Positions 17,785-26,249 of a stretch of DNA of 64,000 nucleotides are shown here, piece by piece (the stretch's first letter is position 1; each line of letters starts with the position of its first letter). The position numbers were made by a program, and so were the translations under genes. The stretch spans positions 248,001-312,000 of the forward strand of contig NZ_JBHUDI010000001.1 in assembly GCF_042678045.1 (NCBI RefSeq), in the 5' to 3' direction. Source of the stretch: Natrinema amylolyticus_A (GTDB taxonomy: Archaea > Halobacteriota > Halobacteria > Halobacteriales > Natrialbaceae). The notes beneath the pieces are model-generated. The model did not search any database. It was given only the letters and a program-made list of their open reading frames with translations, and was not told the DNA's origin.

Positions 17785-19122
17785 TTACTCCACGTATCGG
17801 TACTTCCGCTCGCCCATGCGGCCCCAGCCGTCGAAGACGAACTCCTCGCTTGGCGTCGTAAACTCCTCGACGTCGACGTCCATCTCGTGGTTGTGGACGT
17901 CGTGGATCTCCTCGTAGTCTTCCCACGCCATCTCGTAACGGTCAGCGAGTTGCTCGTCGACGTTCAGGGCCTCGAGTTCTTCTTCCCAGCCGTCCTGAAT
18001 CGTCTCGGCGTGGATCTCCGCCTGTGCGCCGCTACCGTAGGAGCCCACGAGTAGTTTCTCGCCGGTCAGGTCGCGGCCCGCCTCGAGTGCCTGTTTGAGC
18101 GCGCTCACGCGGGCGACGTGGACGGAGCCGGTATACCAGTTGCCGACCTCGCGGGAGATCGTCAGCGTCGGGTCGATCGTTGCGTCGTACCACTCGGCGT
18201 AGCGATCGGTACCCTTGAGCGCGTCCATGTACTCCCGAAGTGCATCGCGGTACTCCTCGTCGGAGTCGAACGCTTCGGGACGGGGCTGGCGACCGATCTC
18301 GTCGGCGAGTTCGTCTTCGATGCTCGTATCGCGGATGACGTGTCGATAGGCCAGCAGCGCGGCCTTCCGAACCATGCCCGGGAACGGCGTGTGGAACGGT
18401 GCATAGACGAAATCGTCCTCGTGAACTTCGCCGGCGACGCTCTCGAAGTCCTCGAGCGCTTCGCGCATCCGCGCGAGGTAGACCTGCACGGAGCGTTTGC
18501 CGTCGACCGAGGGGAACTGCTGGTTGGGTTTGAGGAAGTCGGTCTCGTCGGCCGAACCATACCCCTGCTCGGTCGAGAGTTCGACGAGACTCGGGTCCTC
18601 GCTGATGAGCATCGCGACGGCCCCGGCACCCTGGGTCGCCTCGCCGGCGTCACCGCGGGCGTAGAGTGCCGTGTCGGTCGCGATGACCAGCGCCGAACGG
18701 CCGCGGTTGCGGCCTGCACGGATCCAGTTACAGGCGTCGTCCAGACTCTGGGTCCCCGCGATACAGGCGAACTTCCGCTCGCCCTTGTTCGCGTGGTGGA
18801 AGTCGCCGTCGTAGACCTGTTCGAGGCAGCCAGCGACGTACGTCGAAACCGGCTTCGAATTGTCGAAGGCGCTCTCGGTCGCGACGTCGATACGGCCGAT
18901 ATCGTCGGGCTCGAGGCCTTTCCGCTCCATCAGTCGGTGGGCGGCGTTCGCCCCCATCGTGACGATGTCTTCGTAGCTGTCGGGGAACGAACTGGCGTTG
19001 AGTCCCAGCCCCTTCGTGTATTTTTCCGGGTCTTCGCCCTTCTCCGGGGCGAACGTGCCAGGAAGGTCAAGTTTGAGGTTCCCAGTCCAGATCTCGACGG
19101 CGTCGATGCCGACTGCTGTCAT
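17785..19122 (-). CDS. hmgB: Hydroxymethylglutaryl-CoA synthase
   Basis: A 445-residue enzyme of the mevalonate pathway, which archaea need for ether-lipid isoprenoids. It starts MTAVGIDAVEIWTGNLKLDL and has the catalytic Cys120 in FACIAGTQSLDDACNW, FAYAPFHTPFPGM-like segment (VYAPFHTPFPGMVRKA) with the catalytic His, and LLVGSYGSGAQAEI near the end. The start at 19122 matches the family length; a longer frame to 19278 is not needed. It condenses acetyl-CoA with acetoacetyl-CoA. Confidence 0.95.
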   Translation of the reverse strand: MTAVGIDAVEIWTGNLKLDLPGTFAPEKGEDPEKYTKGLGLNASSFPDSYEDIVTMGANAAHRLMERKGLEPDDIGRIDVATESAFDNSKPVSTYVAGCLEQVYDGDFHHANKGERKFACIAGTQSLDDACNWIRAGRNRGRSALVIATDTALYARGDAGEATQGAGAVAMLISEDPSLVELSTEQGYGSADETDFLKPNQQFPSVDGKRSVQVYLARMREALEDFESVAGEVHEDDFVYAPFHTPFPGMVRKAALLAYRHVIRDTSIEDELADEIGRQPRPEAFDSDEEYRDALREYMDALKGTDRYAEWYDATIDPTLTISREVGNWYTGSVHVARVSALKQALEAGRDLTGEKLLVGSYGSGAQAEIHAETIQDGWEEELEALNVDEQLADRYEMAWEDYEEIHDVHNHEMDVDVEEFTTPSEEFVFDGWGRMGERKYRYVE

Positions 19123-19421
19123 ACCTATCCAATGGATGTGATAGTACAAGGTATTGTCGTTCCCCGTTTCGACGATAGTCGAAATCAGTCCGCGCAGGGA
19201 CCCATCAGCAGTCCTCGAGGATCGGCTATCTGTCGCGTGATCGCCGAGGCTCGTCGCTCGAGCGTCCTGTGACGACACGCACCAAAAAAGAGACTGCCGG
19301 ATAGCAGCCGATCACTACGACGGTCCGGATTACCTAGACCGACCCCTGGTGTCCGTAGCCATTCGATTGGTCGGTCACGTCCGTGTCTCCGATAGGATAC
19401 GTCCGCACCCGCGGCCGCGGA
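19123..19421. other. Intergenic region upstream of HMG-CoA synthase
   Basis: About 300 bases between two leftward genes. It probably holds the hmgB promoter and the 3' end of the DUF2150 gene. No repeat, RNA gene or extra frame could be supported. Confidence 0.3.
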
Positions 19422-20000
19422 CTATTCGTCTTCTTCGACGACTTCCGGATCGCTCATCGCGCTCTGGAGGCTGTCGAGGCCGTTGATCCATTCGGTGACC
19501 AGCCCGTACTCGAGGTCTTCGGCGACGGTCATGTCGAGTTCTTGCCCGTCGATAATGAGCGTGCCAGCCTGGGCCGCATAGCCGAGTGCGGCATCGAGGT
19601 CTTCCTCAGCTTCGGCGTCGGCCGCGGCGCTGAGATAGTCGCCGACGGTGCCGTCCTCGGCCGGGCCGTTAGCGACGTACTCTTCGGCCGCAAAGAAGAC
19701 ACAGACCAGACTCGTCTGGACGCCGTCGACGAGGATCAGTTTCTCCTCGTCGTCGATGTCGACTTCGCTGAGGACGATCTCGCGGACGTCTCCGATCTCC
19801 GCGAGCGTCTCCTCCTCGTCGAGTTCCCCGTCGTCGTAGGCGGCGACGATCTTCGCAATCGCGATCGCCGTGTCGTCTTGCAGGTTCAACAGGAGTCGGG
19901 CCGAGTCTTCGTCTTCCGGATCGATGTCTTCGTCTTTGATGCGATCGATCCAGTTCTGCCAGCGTTCCTCCGAGTAGAACTCGGTCGGGGGATTGCTCAT
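19422..20000 (-). CDS. DUF2150 family protein
   Basis: A 192-residue, very acidic archaeal protein: FYSEERWQNWIDRIKDE at the start, LLNLQDDTAIAIAKIV, then YDDGELDEEETLAEI, and FAAEEYV in the second half. This matches the conserved archaeal family DUF2150 over its whole length. The function is not known. It is transcribed away from a 200-base gap shared with the TatD-like gene's 3' end. Confidence 0.85.
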   Translation of the reverse strand: MSNPPTEFYSEERWQNWIDRIKDEDIDPEDEDSARLLLNLQDDTAIAIAKIVAAYDDGELDEEETLAEIGDVREIVLSEVDIDDEEKLILVDGVQTSLVCVFFAAEEYVANGPAEDGTVGDYLSAAADAEAEEDLDAALGYAAQAGTLIIDGQELDMTVAEDLEYGLVTEWINGLDSLQSAMSDPEVVEEDE

Positions 20001-20199
20001 ACAGACACCTACACCGGCCGCTTGAAATGCCTTTCTCTACATTAGCCGAACGTAGCGACTGTTAGAATCCGGTGAACAAGCACAACAGCCGCTCAGGCAG
20101 CCGTCTCGGTGTTTCACTGCGTGCAGTTGCTGGCGCTGGTCCAAACCTGTCCGAACGTAGTGCACTCCAGCGCGTCGGCATCGACACAGCCACGTCCGG

Positions 20200-21060
20200 T
20201 CACGCCTCTGACTCGAGCGTCGTTTCCGTGTCGATCCCGTACACTCGCTTCGGCGTCTCGACGTGGGCGTTGCGAACCGCCTCGTCGTAGCCGTTCTCGA
20301 GCAGCCACTTGACCCGCCGGGGGACCGTCTTGGGGCCGAGCACTGCTCCCGGGCGGTCGGGATCATCGATGTAGTCGGTCTCCATCAGGAACGGTTCGCC
20401 GCGCTCGGCGGCGCGCTCGAGTTCGTCCTTGTCACAGATCACGCTCGGCGTCGGCCCCGCGAGGCGGCCACCCGCGTAGTGTTTGACGACCTTGTGGGCC
20501 GGCATCCCGGCCTCGACGGCCCAATCGGCCACGTCGGTCATGTCCTCGGTGGCCTCGGCGTGGAGTTGGACGGCACACTCGAGGTCCGCGCCGTGTTCGA
20601 ACGCCCGGCGCATGACCGCGTTCGAGGCATCCCAGACGGCGTCGTCGACCTCGTAGTGGGGGCGGCCGGATTTCAGCGCCAGTGCCTTTCCAGATTCGAC
20701 GTACTCCGCGGCGACGTCGATTCCAGCCTGCATGATGTCGCGGGCCTCCGCGGGCGCAAAGCCGCGCTCGTCGACCAGCCGCGAGATCAACCCCGGATGG
20801 ACGCCCAGCACTGGCCAGGCCCGGCCTGCGAGTTCGCTCGAGGCCTCGTTGACGACTTCGATCGTGCGCTCGAAGACCGTTCGGAAGTCCTCACCGGTCT
20901 CGGCCTCGACGCCGAGGTGCCAGGAGGGTTTGTTCACCACGAGCAGGTGGGTGCCGCCGACGCGAGCGAAGTCTTTGACGGCGTCGATACCCCGGTGGTT
21001 GTCCGGATCGAGGTGGAGGTGGTTGTCCAGTACCGGCATCCCGTCGATCATGTGCCTCAC
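20200..21060 (-). CDS. TatD-related metal-dependent hydrolase
   Basis: A 286-residue TIM-barrel hydrolase. LDNHLHLD at residues 11-18 gives the first metal-binding His-x-His, WPVLGVHPG and AVQLHAEAT the central ligands, and FLMETDYIDD the final acidic ligand. This is the archaeal TatD-related branch; bacterial TatD enzymes are 3'-5' DNases, but activity for this branch is not established. The start could be 21060 or the Met three codons on. A palindromic repeat lies just upstream at 21123. Confidence 0.85.
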   Translation of the reverse strand: MRHMIDGMPVLDNHLHLDPDNHRGIDAVKDFARVGGTHLLVVNKPSWHLGVEAETGEDFRTVFERTIEVVNEASSELAGRAWPVLGVHPGLISRLVDERGFAPAEARDIMQAGIDVAAEYVESGKALALKSGRPHYEVDDAVWDASNAVMRRAFEHGADLECAVQLHAEATEDMTDVADWAVEAGMPAHKVVKHYAGGRLAGPTPSVICDKDELERAAERGEPFLMETDYIDDPDRPGAVLGPKTVPRRVKWLLENGYDEAVRNAHVETPKRVYGIDTETTLESEA

Positions 21061-21122
21061 TGGGAACCCGACGCTGGAATATTCACCGACTCCGAGCGAC
21101 CGGCAAGCGGGCCAGACGGGTG

Positions 21123-21197
21123 GTACAGACTTTTGTCAGTCAGTGCCGGCACACCCGCGTGGCGGGTCCGCCGGGAACCAGTGACAGCAGACCGTAT
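21123..21197. repeat. Interspersed palindromic element, copy 1
   Basis: A 75-bp imperfect palindrome with inner stem CCGGCACACCCGC / GCGGGTCCGCCGG and outer arms TGTCAGT and GTGACAGCAGACCGTAT. It is related to copies at 32809 and 40479. It lies 17 nt behind the stop codon of the leftward gene at 21215. Its left end is more degenerate than in the other copies. Confidence 0.8.
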
Positions 21198-21214
21198 GAA
21201 TCGAACGCTTCCGG

Positions 21215-21454
21215 TCAGGTGTTTTCCGACGCACCGTCGTTTACATCGCCAGCCAGGCCAACAATTCGCAGGCCGATTGCGATGACAACCAGTCCAGCAA
21301 CAATTCCGAGCAGACGTGTCCAGATCGTGAGCGGATCGATGAACGATGCAGCAATGGGCCCAGCGGTTCGTGGGCCGAAGAAAGCGGCACTGACTGCGAG
21401 CCCGACCAGTGCGGTCATACCACCGAAACAGCGTCCGAACTGGAGCGTCGTCAC
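21215..21454 (-). CDS. Small membrane protein, 79 aa
   Basis: Two hydrophobic helices (GMTALVGLAVSAAFFG and LLGIVAGLVVIAIGLRIVGL) flank a loop with FIDPLTIWTR. The GTG at 21454 is chosen because a clear TATA box (TTTTAATA) sits 26 nt upstream, giving a leaderless transcript; an extension to 21577 would run through that promoter. It resembles small haloarchaeal membrane proteins of unknown function. It ends 17 nt from the palindromic repeat. Confidence 0.65.
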   Translation of the reverse strand: MTTLQFGRCFGGMTALVGLAVSAAFFGPRTAGPIAASFIDPLTIWTRLLGIVAGLVVIAIGLRIVGLAGDVNDGASENT

Positions 21455-21475
21455 GGTTCGGACAACTCTGACTGG

Positions 21476-21483
21476 TATTAAAA
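21476..21483 (-). promoter_or_regulatory. TATA box for the 79-aa membrane protein gene
   Basis: TTTTAATA on the minus strand, 26 nt before the GTG at 21454. It decides the start codon, because the longer alternative frame would include the promoter in coding sequence. Confidence 0.6.
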
Positions 21484-21713
21484 ATGTTACCGGTGTGGAG
21501 AGTACAGGCCTCGATGCTGCGCTCGAGGGGGACTCACATCTCGAACCGAAGCGACGGTCGACGGTGGGGGTCACCACAGCATGTCGACAGGTCGCAGTGA
21601 CATGTCTGGAATGAGTATCGGTACCGATACTGTCACAGGTGTCCGTTTTGCCAACAACGATTATTATGGGCCATCGGTATGGAATGACTGTGTGTCAATA
21701 TGAGTGATTACGT

Positions 21714-23285
21714 ATGAGCGAGAACGGAGAGACCTCGCCCGGTGACGACCCGTCCGACCAGTTCGTCGGCGGGGAGACTGAGGGCAGTCCCCACGTCGAG
21801 TTTTACGGCGGTCGGGGAATGAGCGCGTTCCCGATCGCGTTTTTCATCGTGTGGGCGATCGTCCAGACCGCCCTCTGGCGGATCGGCGACACGGGCGGGC
21901 TCATCGTCGGCATCCTGATCGGACTCATCGTCGGCATGTTCTTCGTCCGGGGCAACTGGCAGTCCTACGCCAACACGATCTTCGAAGGGATGACCCAGCC
22001 GGTTGCGGTGACGGCCATCGTGGCGTGGATCTGGGCCGGGATGTTCGCCCAGCTCCTGCAGGACGGCGGCTTCGTCGGCGGCCTCGTCTGGCTGGCGGAC
22101 ACTGCCGGCATCGGCGCGGCGCTGTTCCCAGCGATCACGTTCGTCCTCGCCGCCGTCTTCACGACGGGGATCGGGACCGGCTACGGCGCGACCGTCGCCT
22201 TCGTCGGCCTGTTCTTTCCCGCGGGCGTGTTGCTCGGTGCGAACCCCGTCTTGCTGTTCGGCGCGATTCTCTCGGGGGCGATCTTCGGCGACAACTTGGC
22301 ACCCGTCAGCGACACGACGATCGTCAGCGCCGTCACCCAGGACGCCGACATCGGCGGCGTCGTCGCCTCGCGGTTCAAGTACGTGATCATCGCCGCAGCT
22401 ATCGCCTTCGTCGGCTACGTCATCGCCGGCGGCGCGATGAGCGGCCTCGAGATCGGTGCCGAAGCTCAGGCGATCTTCCTCGAGAGCAGCGAGGCGATCG
22501 GACTCGTCCACGTGATCTCGATGCTCGCCGTCATCGGTGCGGCGATCGCCGGCCGCCACATCGTCGAGGCCATCTCGTGGGGGATCGTCATCGCGGTCGT
22601 CTTCAACCTCGGCTTTGGCCTGACGACCCTCGGCGACATCGTCATGTTCAACGCACCACCGGACGCACCGCTGTCCGAACCGCTTGCTGGCCTGCCGATC
22701 CTCACCGTCGTCGAGGACCCCGACGCGGTCGGCGTTACCGGGAGTCTGATGACCGGCGTCGCGGGCTTCCTCGAGCTGTCGATCCTCGTCTTGCTGATCA
22801 TCGGCGCGGCCCAGATCATGATCCGCGGCGGCGCGTTCGAGGTGTTGCTCGAGTGGTCGATCGAGAACCTCGCGACCAACGTCCGCAACGCCGAACTCAC
22901 GATGGTGGGATCGGCGGCGCTGATCAACGCGATCATCACGATCAACACCGCAGCCGAGGTCGCGATCGGCCCCTACATCTCGAAGATCGGCGAGCGGTTC
23001 AACCTCAACGGCTACCGGCGCGCGAACATCTTGGACGGCCAGACCGCCGCGCTGGGCTACATCTTCCCGTGGTCGGGTGGGGTGCTGGCTGGCTACAGCG
23101 CGATGCAGAACCTGCCCGGCGAGTACGACTGGTTAGACCAGTCGATGCTCGTCACGCCGATCGACGTCGTGCCGTTCGTCTTCCAGGGCTGGCTGCTCGT
23201 CGCGGTGTTCGTCGTCGCGGCGCTGACCGGCTTCGGCCGCGAGTACGTCATCGACCGCGAGAGCGAGGAGGTGGCTCGCGTATGA
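21714..23285 (+). CDS. nhaC: NhaC family Na+/H+ antiporter
   Basis: A 523-residue protein with about 12 membrane segments. Family landmarks are the GTGYGATVAFVGLFFPAG stretch, the AILSGAIFGDNLAPVSDTTI segment (the 'GDN-x-PxSDT' motif of NhaC transporters), and HIVEAISWGIVIAVVF. It exchanges sodium for protons, which a halophile needs for pH and salt balance. The downstream TRAM-like gene overlaps by 4 nt (ATGA). Confidence 0.92.
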   Translation: MSENGETSPGDDPSDQFVGGETEGSPHVEFYGGRGMSAFPIAFFIVWAIVQTALWRIGDTGGLIVGILIGLIVGMFFVRGNWQSYANTIFEGMTQPVAVTAIVAWIWAGMFAQLLQDGGFVGGLVWLADTAGIGAALFPAITFVLAAVFTTGIGTGYGATVAFVGLFFPAGVLLGANPVLLFGAILSGAIFGDNLAPVSDTTIVSAVTQDADIGGVVASRFKYVIIAAAIAFVGYVIAGGAMSGLEIGAEAQAIFLESSEAIGLVHVISMLAVIGAAIAGRHIVEAISWGIVIAVVFNLGFGLTTLGDIVMFNAPPDAPLSEPLAGLPILTVVEDPDAVGVTGSLMTGVAGFLELSILVLLIIGAAQIMIRGGAFEVLLEWSIENLATNVRNAELTMVGSAALINAIITINTAAEVAIGPYISKIGERFNLNGYRRANILDGQTAALGYIFPWSGGVLAGYSAMQNLPGEYDWLDQSMLVTPIDVVPFVFQGWLLVAVFVVAALTGFGREYVIDRESEEVARV

Positions 23286-23554
23286 GCCTCTTCGACAAGT
23301 ACCTCAAAGGCTGGACGTTCCGCGCGAACCGGCCGACGCTCGAGCCCGGTTCCGAGATCGACGTCTTCGTCGCCGAAACCAACGGCACCAGTGGCCGCGC
23401 GTACATCGGCGATACGGAACTGATCGTCGACGGTGCCGGCCCGGAGACGGTCGAAAAACAGGTGCGCGTGCGCGTGACCGACTTCGACGAGACCACGGCG
23501 ACGGGACAGGGCGAACTGCTCGAGATCGTCGGCGAAAGCTCCTATAGCGGCTAG
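23282..23554 (+). CDS. Small beta-rich (TRAM/OB-like) haloarchaeal protein, 90 aa
   Basis: The ATG overlaps the nhaC stop (ATGA), so it is translated with the antiporter. MSLFDKYLKGWTFRANRPT leads into a beta-barrel-like stretch: SEIDVFVAETNGTSGRAYIG, ELIVDGAGPETV, VRVRVTDFDETTATGQGEL. The spacing recalls TRAM-type nucleic-acid-binding domains. I recall a haloarchaeal DUF7513 with this sequence. Its function is unknown. Confidence 0.75.
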   Translation: MSLFDKYLKGWTFRANRPTLEPGSEIDVFVAETNGTSGRAYIGDTELIVDGAGPETVEKQVRVRVTDFDETTATGQGELLEIVGESSYSG

Positions 23555-23581
23555 AACAACTCTTTTCCCGGCGCGCTCGCG

Positions 23582-24058
23582 TTACGATTCTGGCTCGAGC
23601 GTTACCGCCTCGTCGGCGGCGTTTCGCAGTGCGTCCGAGCGGCCATACGAGCCCGGTGCGATCGCGATCGTCTCGACGCCGACGGTGCCCGCGTGCTCGA
23701 GGACGGGTTTGAAATCGGTATCTCTCGAGGCGATCGCGAGCCGGTCGATGGTGCCGTCGCCCGCGAACGCGGTCGCATCGACGGCGAGTTTGACGTCGAC
23801 GTCGCCGCTGGTGACGATCACCTCGAAACCACGCGCTTCGGCAGCCTGAATGAGGCCTGGTGTGGCGTGTTCGTCGAGATAGAGTCGGATAACGCCGATC
23901 CGGCCGAGATCGCGCGCTGCATCGCGCAGGTCGTCGAGGTCGACGTCGAACTCGTCGCGAAAGACGTTCGGCCCGTCGACGAACAGGCCCACTGACGGCT
24001 CGGCGGCGTGCTGTGGGTCGACCAGGTGGGCGAGACGGGCGCGAACGCGGTCGAACAT
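23582..24058 (-). CDS. NYN-domain (LabA/DUF88-like) protein
   Basis: A 158-residue protein. GLFVDGPNVFRDEFDVDL carries the first acidic residue of the PIN-like NYN nuclease fold, VDVKLAVDAT the second, and LAIASRDTDFKPVLEHA the third (the SxDxDF signature). Acidic residues in these positions coordinate metal in NYN RNases. This matches the archaeal LabA-like/TIGR00288 group. A role in RNA turnover is likely but not shown. Confidence 0.87.
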   Translation of the reverse strand: MFDRVRARLAHLVDPQHAAEPSVGLFVDGPNVFRDEFDVDLDDLRDAARDLGRIGVIRLYLDEHATPGLIQAAEARGFEVIVTSGDVDVKLAVDATAFAGDGTIDRLAIASRDTDFKPVLEHAGTVGVETIAIAPGSYGRSDALRNAADEAVTLEPES

Positions 24059-24188
24059 ACTCGGTGTTCCCGTGGCCCCGAGATAGATGTGACGAAACGA
24101 TCCGGCTGGTCGTCAGTCGGGTCCTGCGCAGATTGCCACCGGCCGGCCGACGAAAAGACATTACTACTCCGCGGATGACGGTTCGAGT

Positions 24189-25286
24189 ATGCCGCTTCAG
24201 ACGCCGCCGTTACGTGGGTTACACGACGAGCGCGGAGCGAAGTTTACGGAGTTTGGCGGCTGGGACATGCCGGTCGAGTTCGATTCGATCCAGACCGAGC
24301 ACGCGGCCGTCCGGGACGATGCCGGAATCTTCGACGTCTCGCATATGGGCCAGATTCACGTCACCGGCCCGGACGCGACGGAGCTGATGCAACGGCTGAC
24401 GTCGAACGACGTCTCCCGGCTCGCGGTCGGCGACTCCCAGTACGCCGCGATCACCGACGAGGACGGGATCATCATCGACGACACCGTCGTCTACCGGCTC
24501 CCAAACGAGGACGGCGAGGCGACATACCTGTTCGTTCCCAACGCCGGCACCGACGAGTCGACCCACGAACGGTGGCTCAGCTACCGCAACGAGTGGGAGC
24601 TCGAGGCGACCGTCGACAACCGGACCGACGAGTACGCGATGTTCGCCGTCCAGGGACCGAACGCGCCCGGGCTGGTCGAGGACGTCACCGACGAGTCGGT
24701 CACCGATCTCGCCCGCTTCGAGGCCCAGTACGCGACGGTCGACGGCATCGACTGCTGGACTGCCCGGACGGGCTACACCGGCGAAGACGGCTTCGAGCTG
24801 ATCGTTCCTTCGACCGCAGCCGAAGAGATCTGGACGGCGTTCGACTGCCAGCCCTGCGGGCTCGGCGCCCGCGATACGCTACGCATCGAGGCCGGCCTGT
24901 TGCTCGCCGGGCAGGACTTCGATCACGAGACCGATCCGCGGACGCCCTACGAGGCCGGCATCGGCTTTACCGTCGCGCTCGAGACCGAGTTCGTCGGCCG
25001 CGATGCCTTGGCCGAGCTCGACGAGGCGGGCGTCAACGAACGGCTCGTCGGCTTCCAACTGATCGACCGCGGCGTCCCCCGCCACGGCTACGACATCACG
25101 ACCACCGAGAGCCGGGTCATCGGGACCGTCACCAGCGGGACGATGAGCCCGACGTTAGCGCAGCCGATCGGTCTTGGCTACGTGCCTGTCGAGTACGCCG
25201 AACCCGGCACGACGCTGCAGGTCGTCGTCCGCGGCCAGTCGAAAAAAGCAAGAGTTGAGACCACCCCCTTCATTGACACAGTATAA
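24189..25286 (+). CDS. gcvT: Aminomethyltransferase (glycine cleavage T-protein)
   Basis: A 365-residue enzyme with the T-protein landmarks: FGGWDMPVEF, VSHMGQIHVTGPDA, YAMFAVQGPNA, GYTGEDGFELI, LGARDTLRIEAGLLLAGQDF and GTVTSGTMSPTLAQPIGLGY. It moves the methylene group from the GcvH lipoyl arm to tetrahydrofolate or its haloarchaeal equivalent and releases ammonia. The gcvH gene starts 1 nt after its stop, so the two are co-transcribed. The P-protein genes lie 10 kb away on the other strand. Confidence 0.95.
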   Translation: MPLQTPPLRGLHDERGAKFTEFGGWDMPVEFDSIQTEHAAVRDDAGIFDVSHMGQIHVTGPDATELMQRLTSNDVSRLAVGDSQYAAITDEDGIIIDDTVVYRLPNEDGEATYLFVPNAGTDESTHERWLSYRNEWELEATVDNRTDEYAMFAVQGPNAPGLVEDVTDESVTDLARFEAQYATVDGIDCWTARTGYTGEDGFELIVPSTAAEEIWTAFDCQPCGLGARDTLRIEAGLLLAGQDFDHETDPRTPYEAGIGFTVALETEFVGRDALAELDEAGVNERLVGFQLIDRGVPRHGYDITTTESRVIGTVTSGTMSPTLAQPIGLGYVPVEYAEPGTTLQVVVRGQSKKARVETTPFIDTV

Positions 25287-25287
25287 C

Positions 25288-25671
25288 ATGAGCTTCGACA
25301 CTCCCGACGATAGACGGTATCTGGAATCGCACGAATGGGCACACGAGACCGACGGCGTCGTTCGCGTGGGCATCTCCGATTTCGCCCAGGACGAGCTCGG
25401 CGACGTGGTCTTCGTCGAACTCCCCGACGAAGGCGAGGAACTCGAGCAGGAAGGCGAGTTCGGCGTCGTCGAATCGATCAAGGCCGTCTCCGACCTCTAC
25501 GCACCAGTCAGTGGCGAGGTCGTCGCGGTCAACGAGGAGCTGTTCGACGCCCCCGAACTCGTCAACGACGACCCGTTCGGCGACGGTTGGATGCTCGAGA
25601 TCGACCCTGACGATACAGACGAACTCGAGGAGCTGCTGACGGCCGACGAGTACGAAGACCAGATCGCATAA
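25288..25671 (+). CDS. gcvH: Glycine cleavage H-protein
   Basis: A 127-residue lipoyl carrier. The lipoylated Lys65 is in GVVESIKAVSDLYAPVSGEV; DELGDVVFVELPDEGE and NDDPFGDGWMLEI complete the family. The ATG at 25288 (MSFDTPDDRRYLESHEW) follows the gcvT stop by 1 nt. It shuttles the aminomethyl group between P-, T- and L-proteins. Confidence 0.96.
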   Translation: MSFDTPDDRRYLESHEWAHETDGVVRVGISDFAQDELGDVVFVELPDEGEELEQEGEFGVVESIKAVSDLYAPVSGEVVAVNEELFDAPELVNDDPFGDGWMLEIDPDDTDELEELLTADEYEDQIA

Positions 25672-25682
25672 ACGAGTTAGTT

Positions 25683-25829
25683 CTGTTCTTGGTGCTGGGC
25701 GATCCGGCAGAGCACATCCGCGATGCCCTCCACGGCAGCGACGAACTGCCACGAGAGATAGCGCACTCCGAGCAGTATGCTCGGCCAGAAATGAGGAGAT
25801 AGACTCGATTCGTAACGGAGGCGCTTAAT
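25683..25829 (+). pseudogene. Possible protein-coding remnant downstream of gcvH
   Basis: An open stretch without a start codon reads FLVLGDPAEHIRDALHGSDE, then ELPREIAHSEQY and RRLDSIRNGGA, ending at TAA 25827-25829. The composition is protein-like, but no family is recognised. Its end coincides with the left copy of the duplicated ychF 3' end, so the stretch may be old sequence disrupted by an insertion. Confidence 0.2.
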
Positions 25830-25852
25830 TCGTGCTCACGATCTTGATTACT
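25826..25852. repeat. Left copy of duplicated ychF 3' end (possible att site)
   Basis: On the minus strand this encodes the last eight codons and stop of YchF (VIKIVSTN*). It matches 23 of 27 bases of the real gene end at 26223-26249, and every difference is synonymous (GTA/GTG, GTG/GTA, ACG/ACC, TAA/TGA). Homology stops sharply at its right side. This is the pattern left when an element integrates into a gene's 3' end. Confidence 0.55.
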
Positions 25853-25942
25853 GATACTGAGTCCACACAGTGTACACAACGTATAAGCGAGCCTCAAAAT
25901 AATCCAGTAAGAAAAATAACTCCTCAGTAGAGTGCCAACGGT

Positions 25943-26170
25943 ATGGACAAACGACAGGACGGTCCCCGTTCTAATCCGGCTATAAAAAATGCCTTCGTCG
26001 TGACTGCAGCTATTCTCGGTTCAACGTTCATCGGAGTGTGGGGCTTTATCGAAGTAACAGACAGCCTTGGAACTGTAGCAACGTGGATTTGGATCGGAAT
26101 TGGACTTGCTGCGGTCTATCTTCTCTACGACATCGCTAACAGCGTGAAGGAACTTGGGTACGAATCTTAA
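25943..26170 (+). CDS. Small membrane protein in an AT-rich insert, 75 aa
   Basis: A 75-residue protein with two hydrophobic helices (AFVVTAAILGSTFIGVWGFI and WIWIGIGLAAVYLLYDIAN) behind a short polar start. The base composition is much more AT-rich than the neighbouring gcvH and ychF genes. It is the only gene between the two copies of the ychF 3' end, so it looks like cargo or residue of a small integrated element. No family is recognised. Confidence 0.55.
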   Translation: MDKRQDGPRSNPAIKNAFVVTAAILGSTFIGVWGFIEVTDSLGTVATWIWIGIGLAAVYLLYDIANSVKELGYES

Positions 26171-26222
26171 TCGCTCAGCACAGTCCTTGTTGCGCCCGTA
26201 AATATTATATAAATATAATAAA

Positions 26223-26249
26223 TCAATTGGTGCTTACGATCTTGATCAC
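26223..26249. repeat. Right copy of the ychF 3' end repeat
   Basis: This is the functional 3' end of ychF (codons for VIKIVSTN and TGA). See the left copy at 25826-25852: 23 of 27 bases match and all changes are synonymous. Confidence 0.55.

Noticed and set aside
20200..21060. TatD-like gene as partner of the QueC-like operon
   Set aside because: It lies nearly 29 kb away in core chromosome and belongs to the common archaeal TatD-related branch.
21851..23554. 567-codon frame overlapping nhaC
   Set aside because: Arg/Asp-rich composition typical of a shifted frame in GC-rich DNA. Only its last 91 codons, in the frame after nhaC, are real (gene at 23282).
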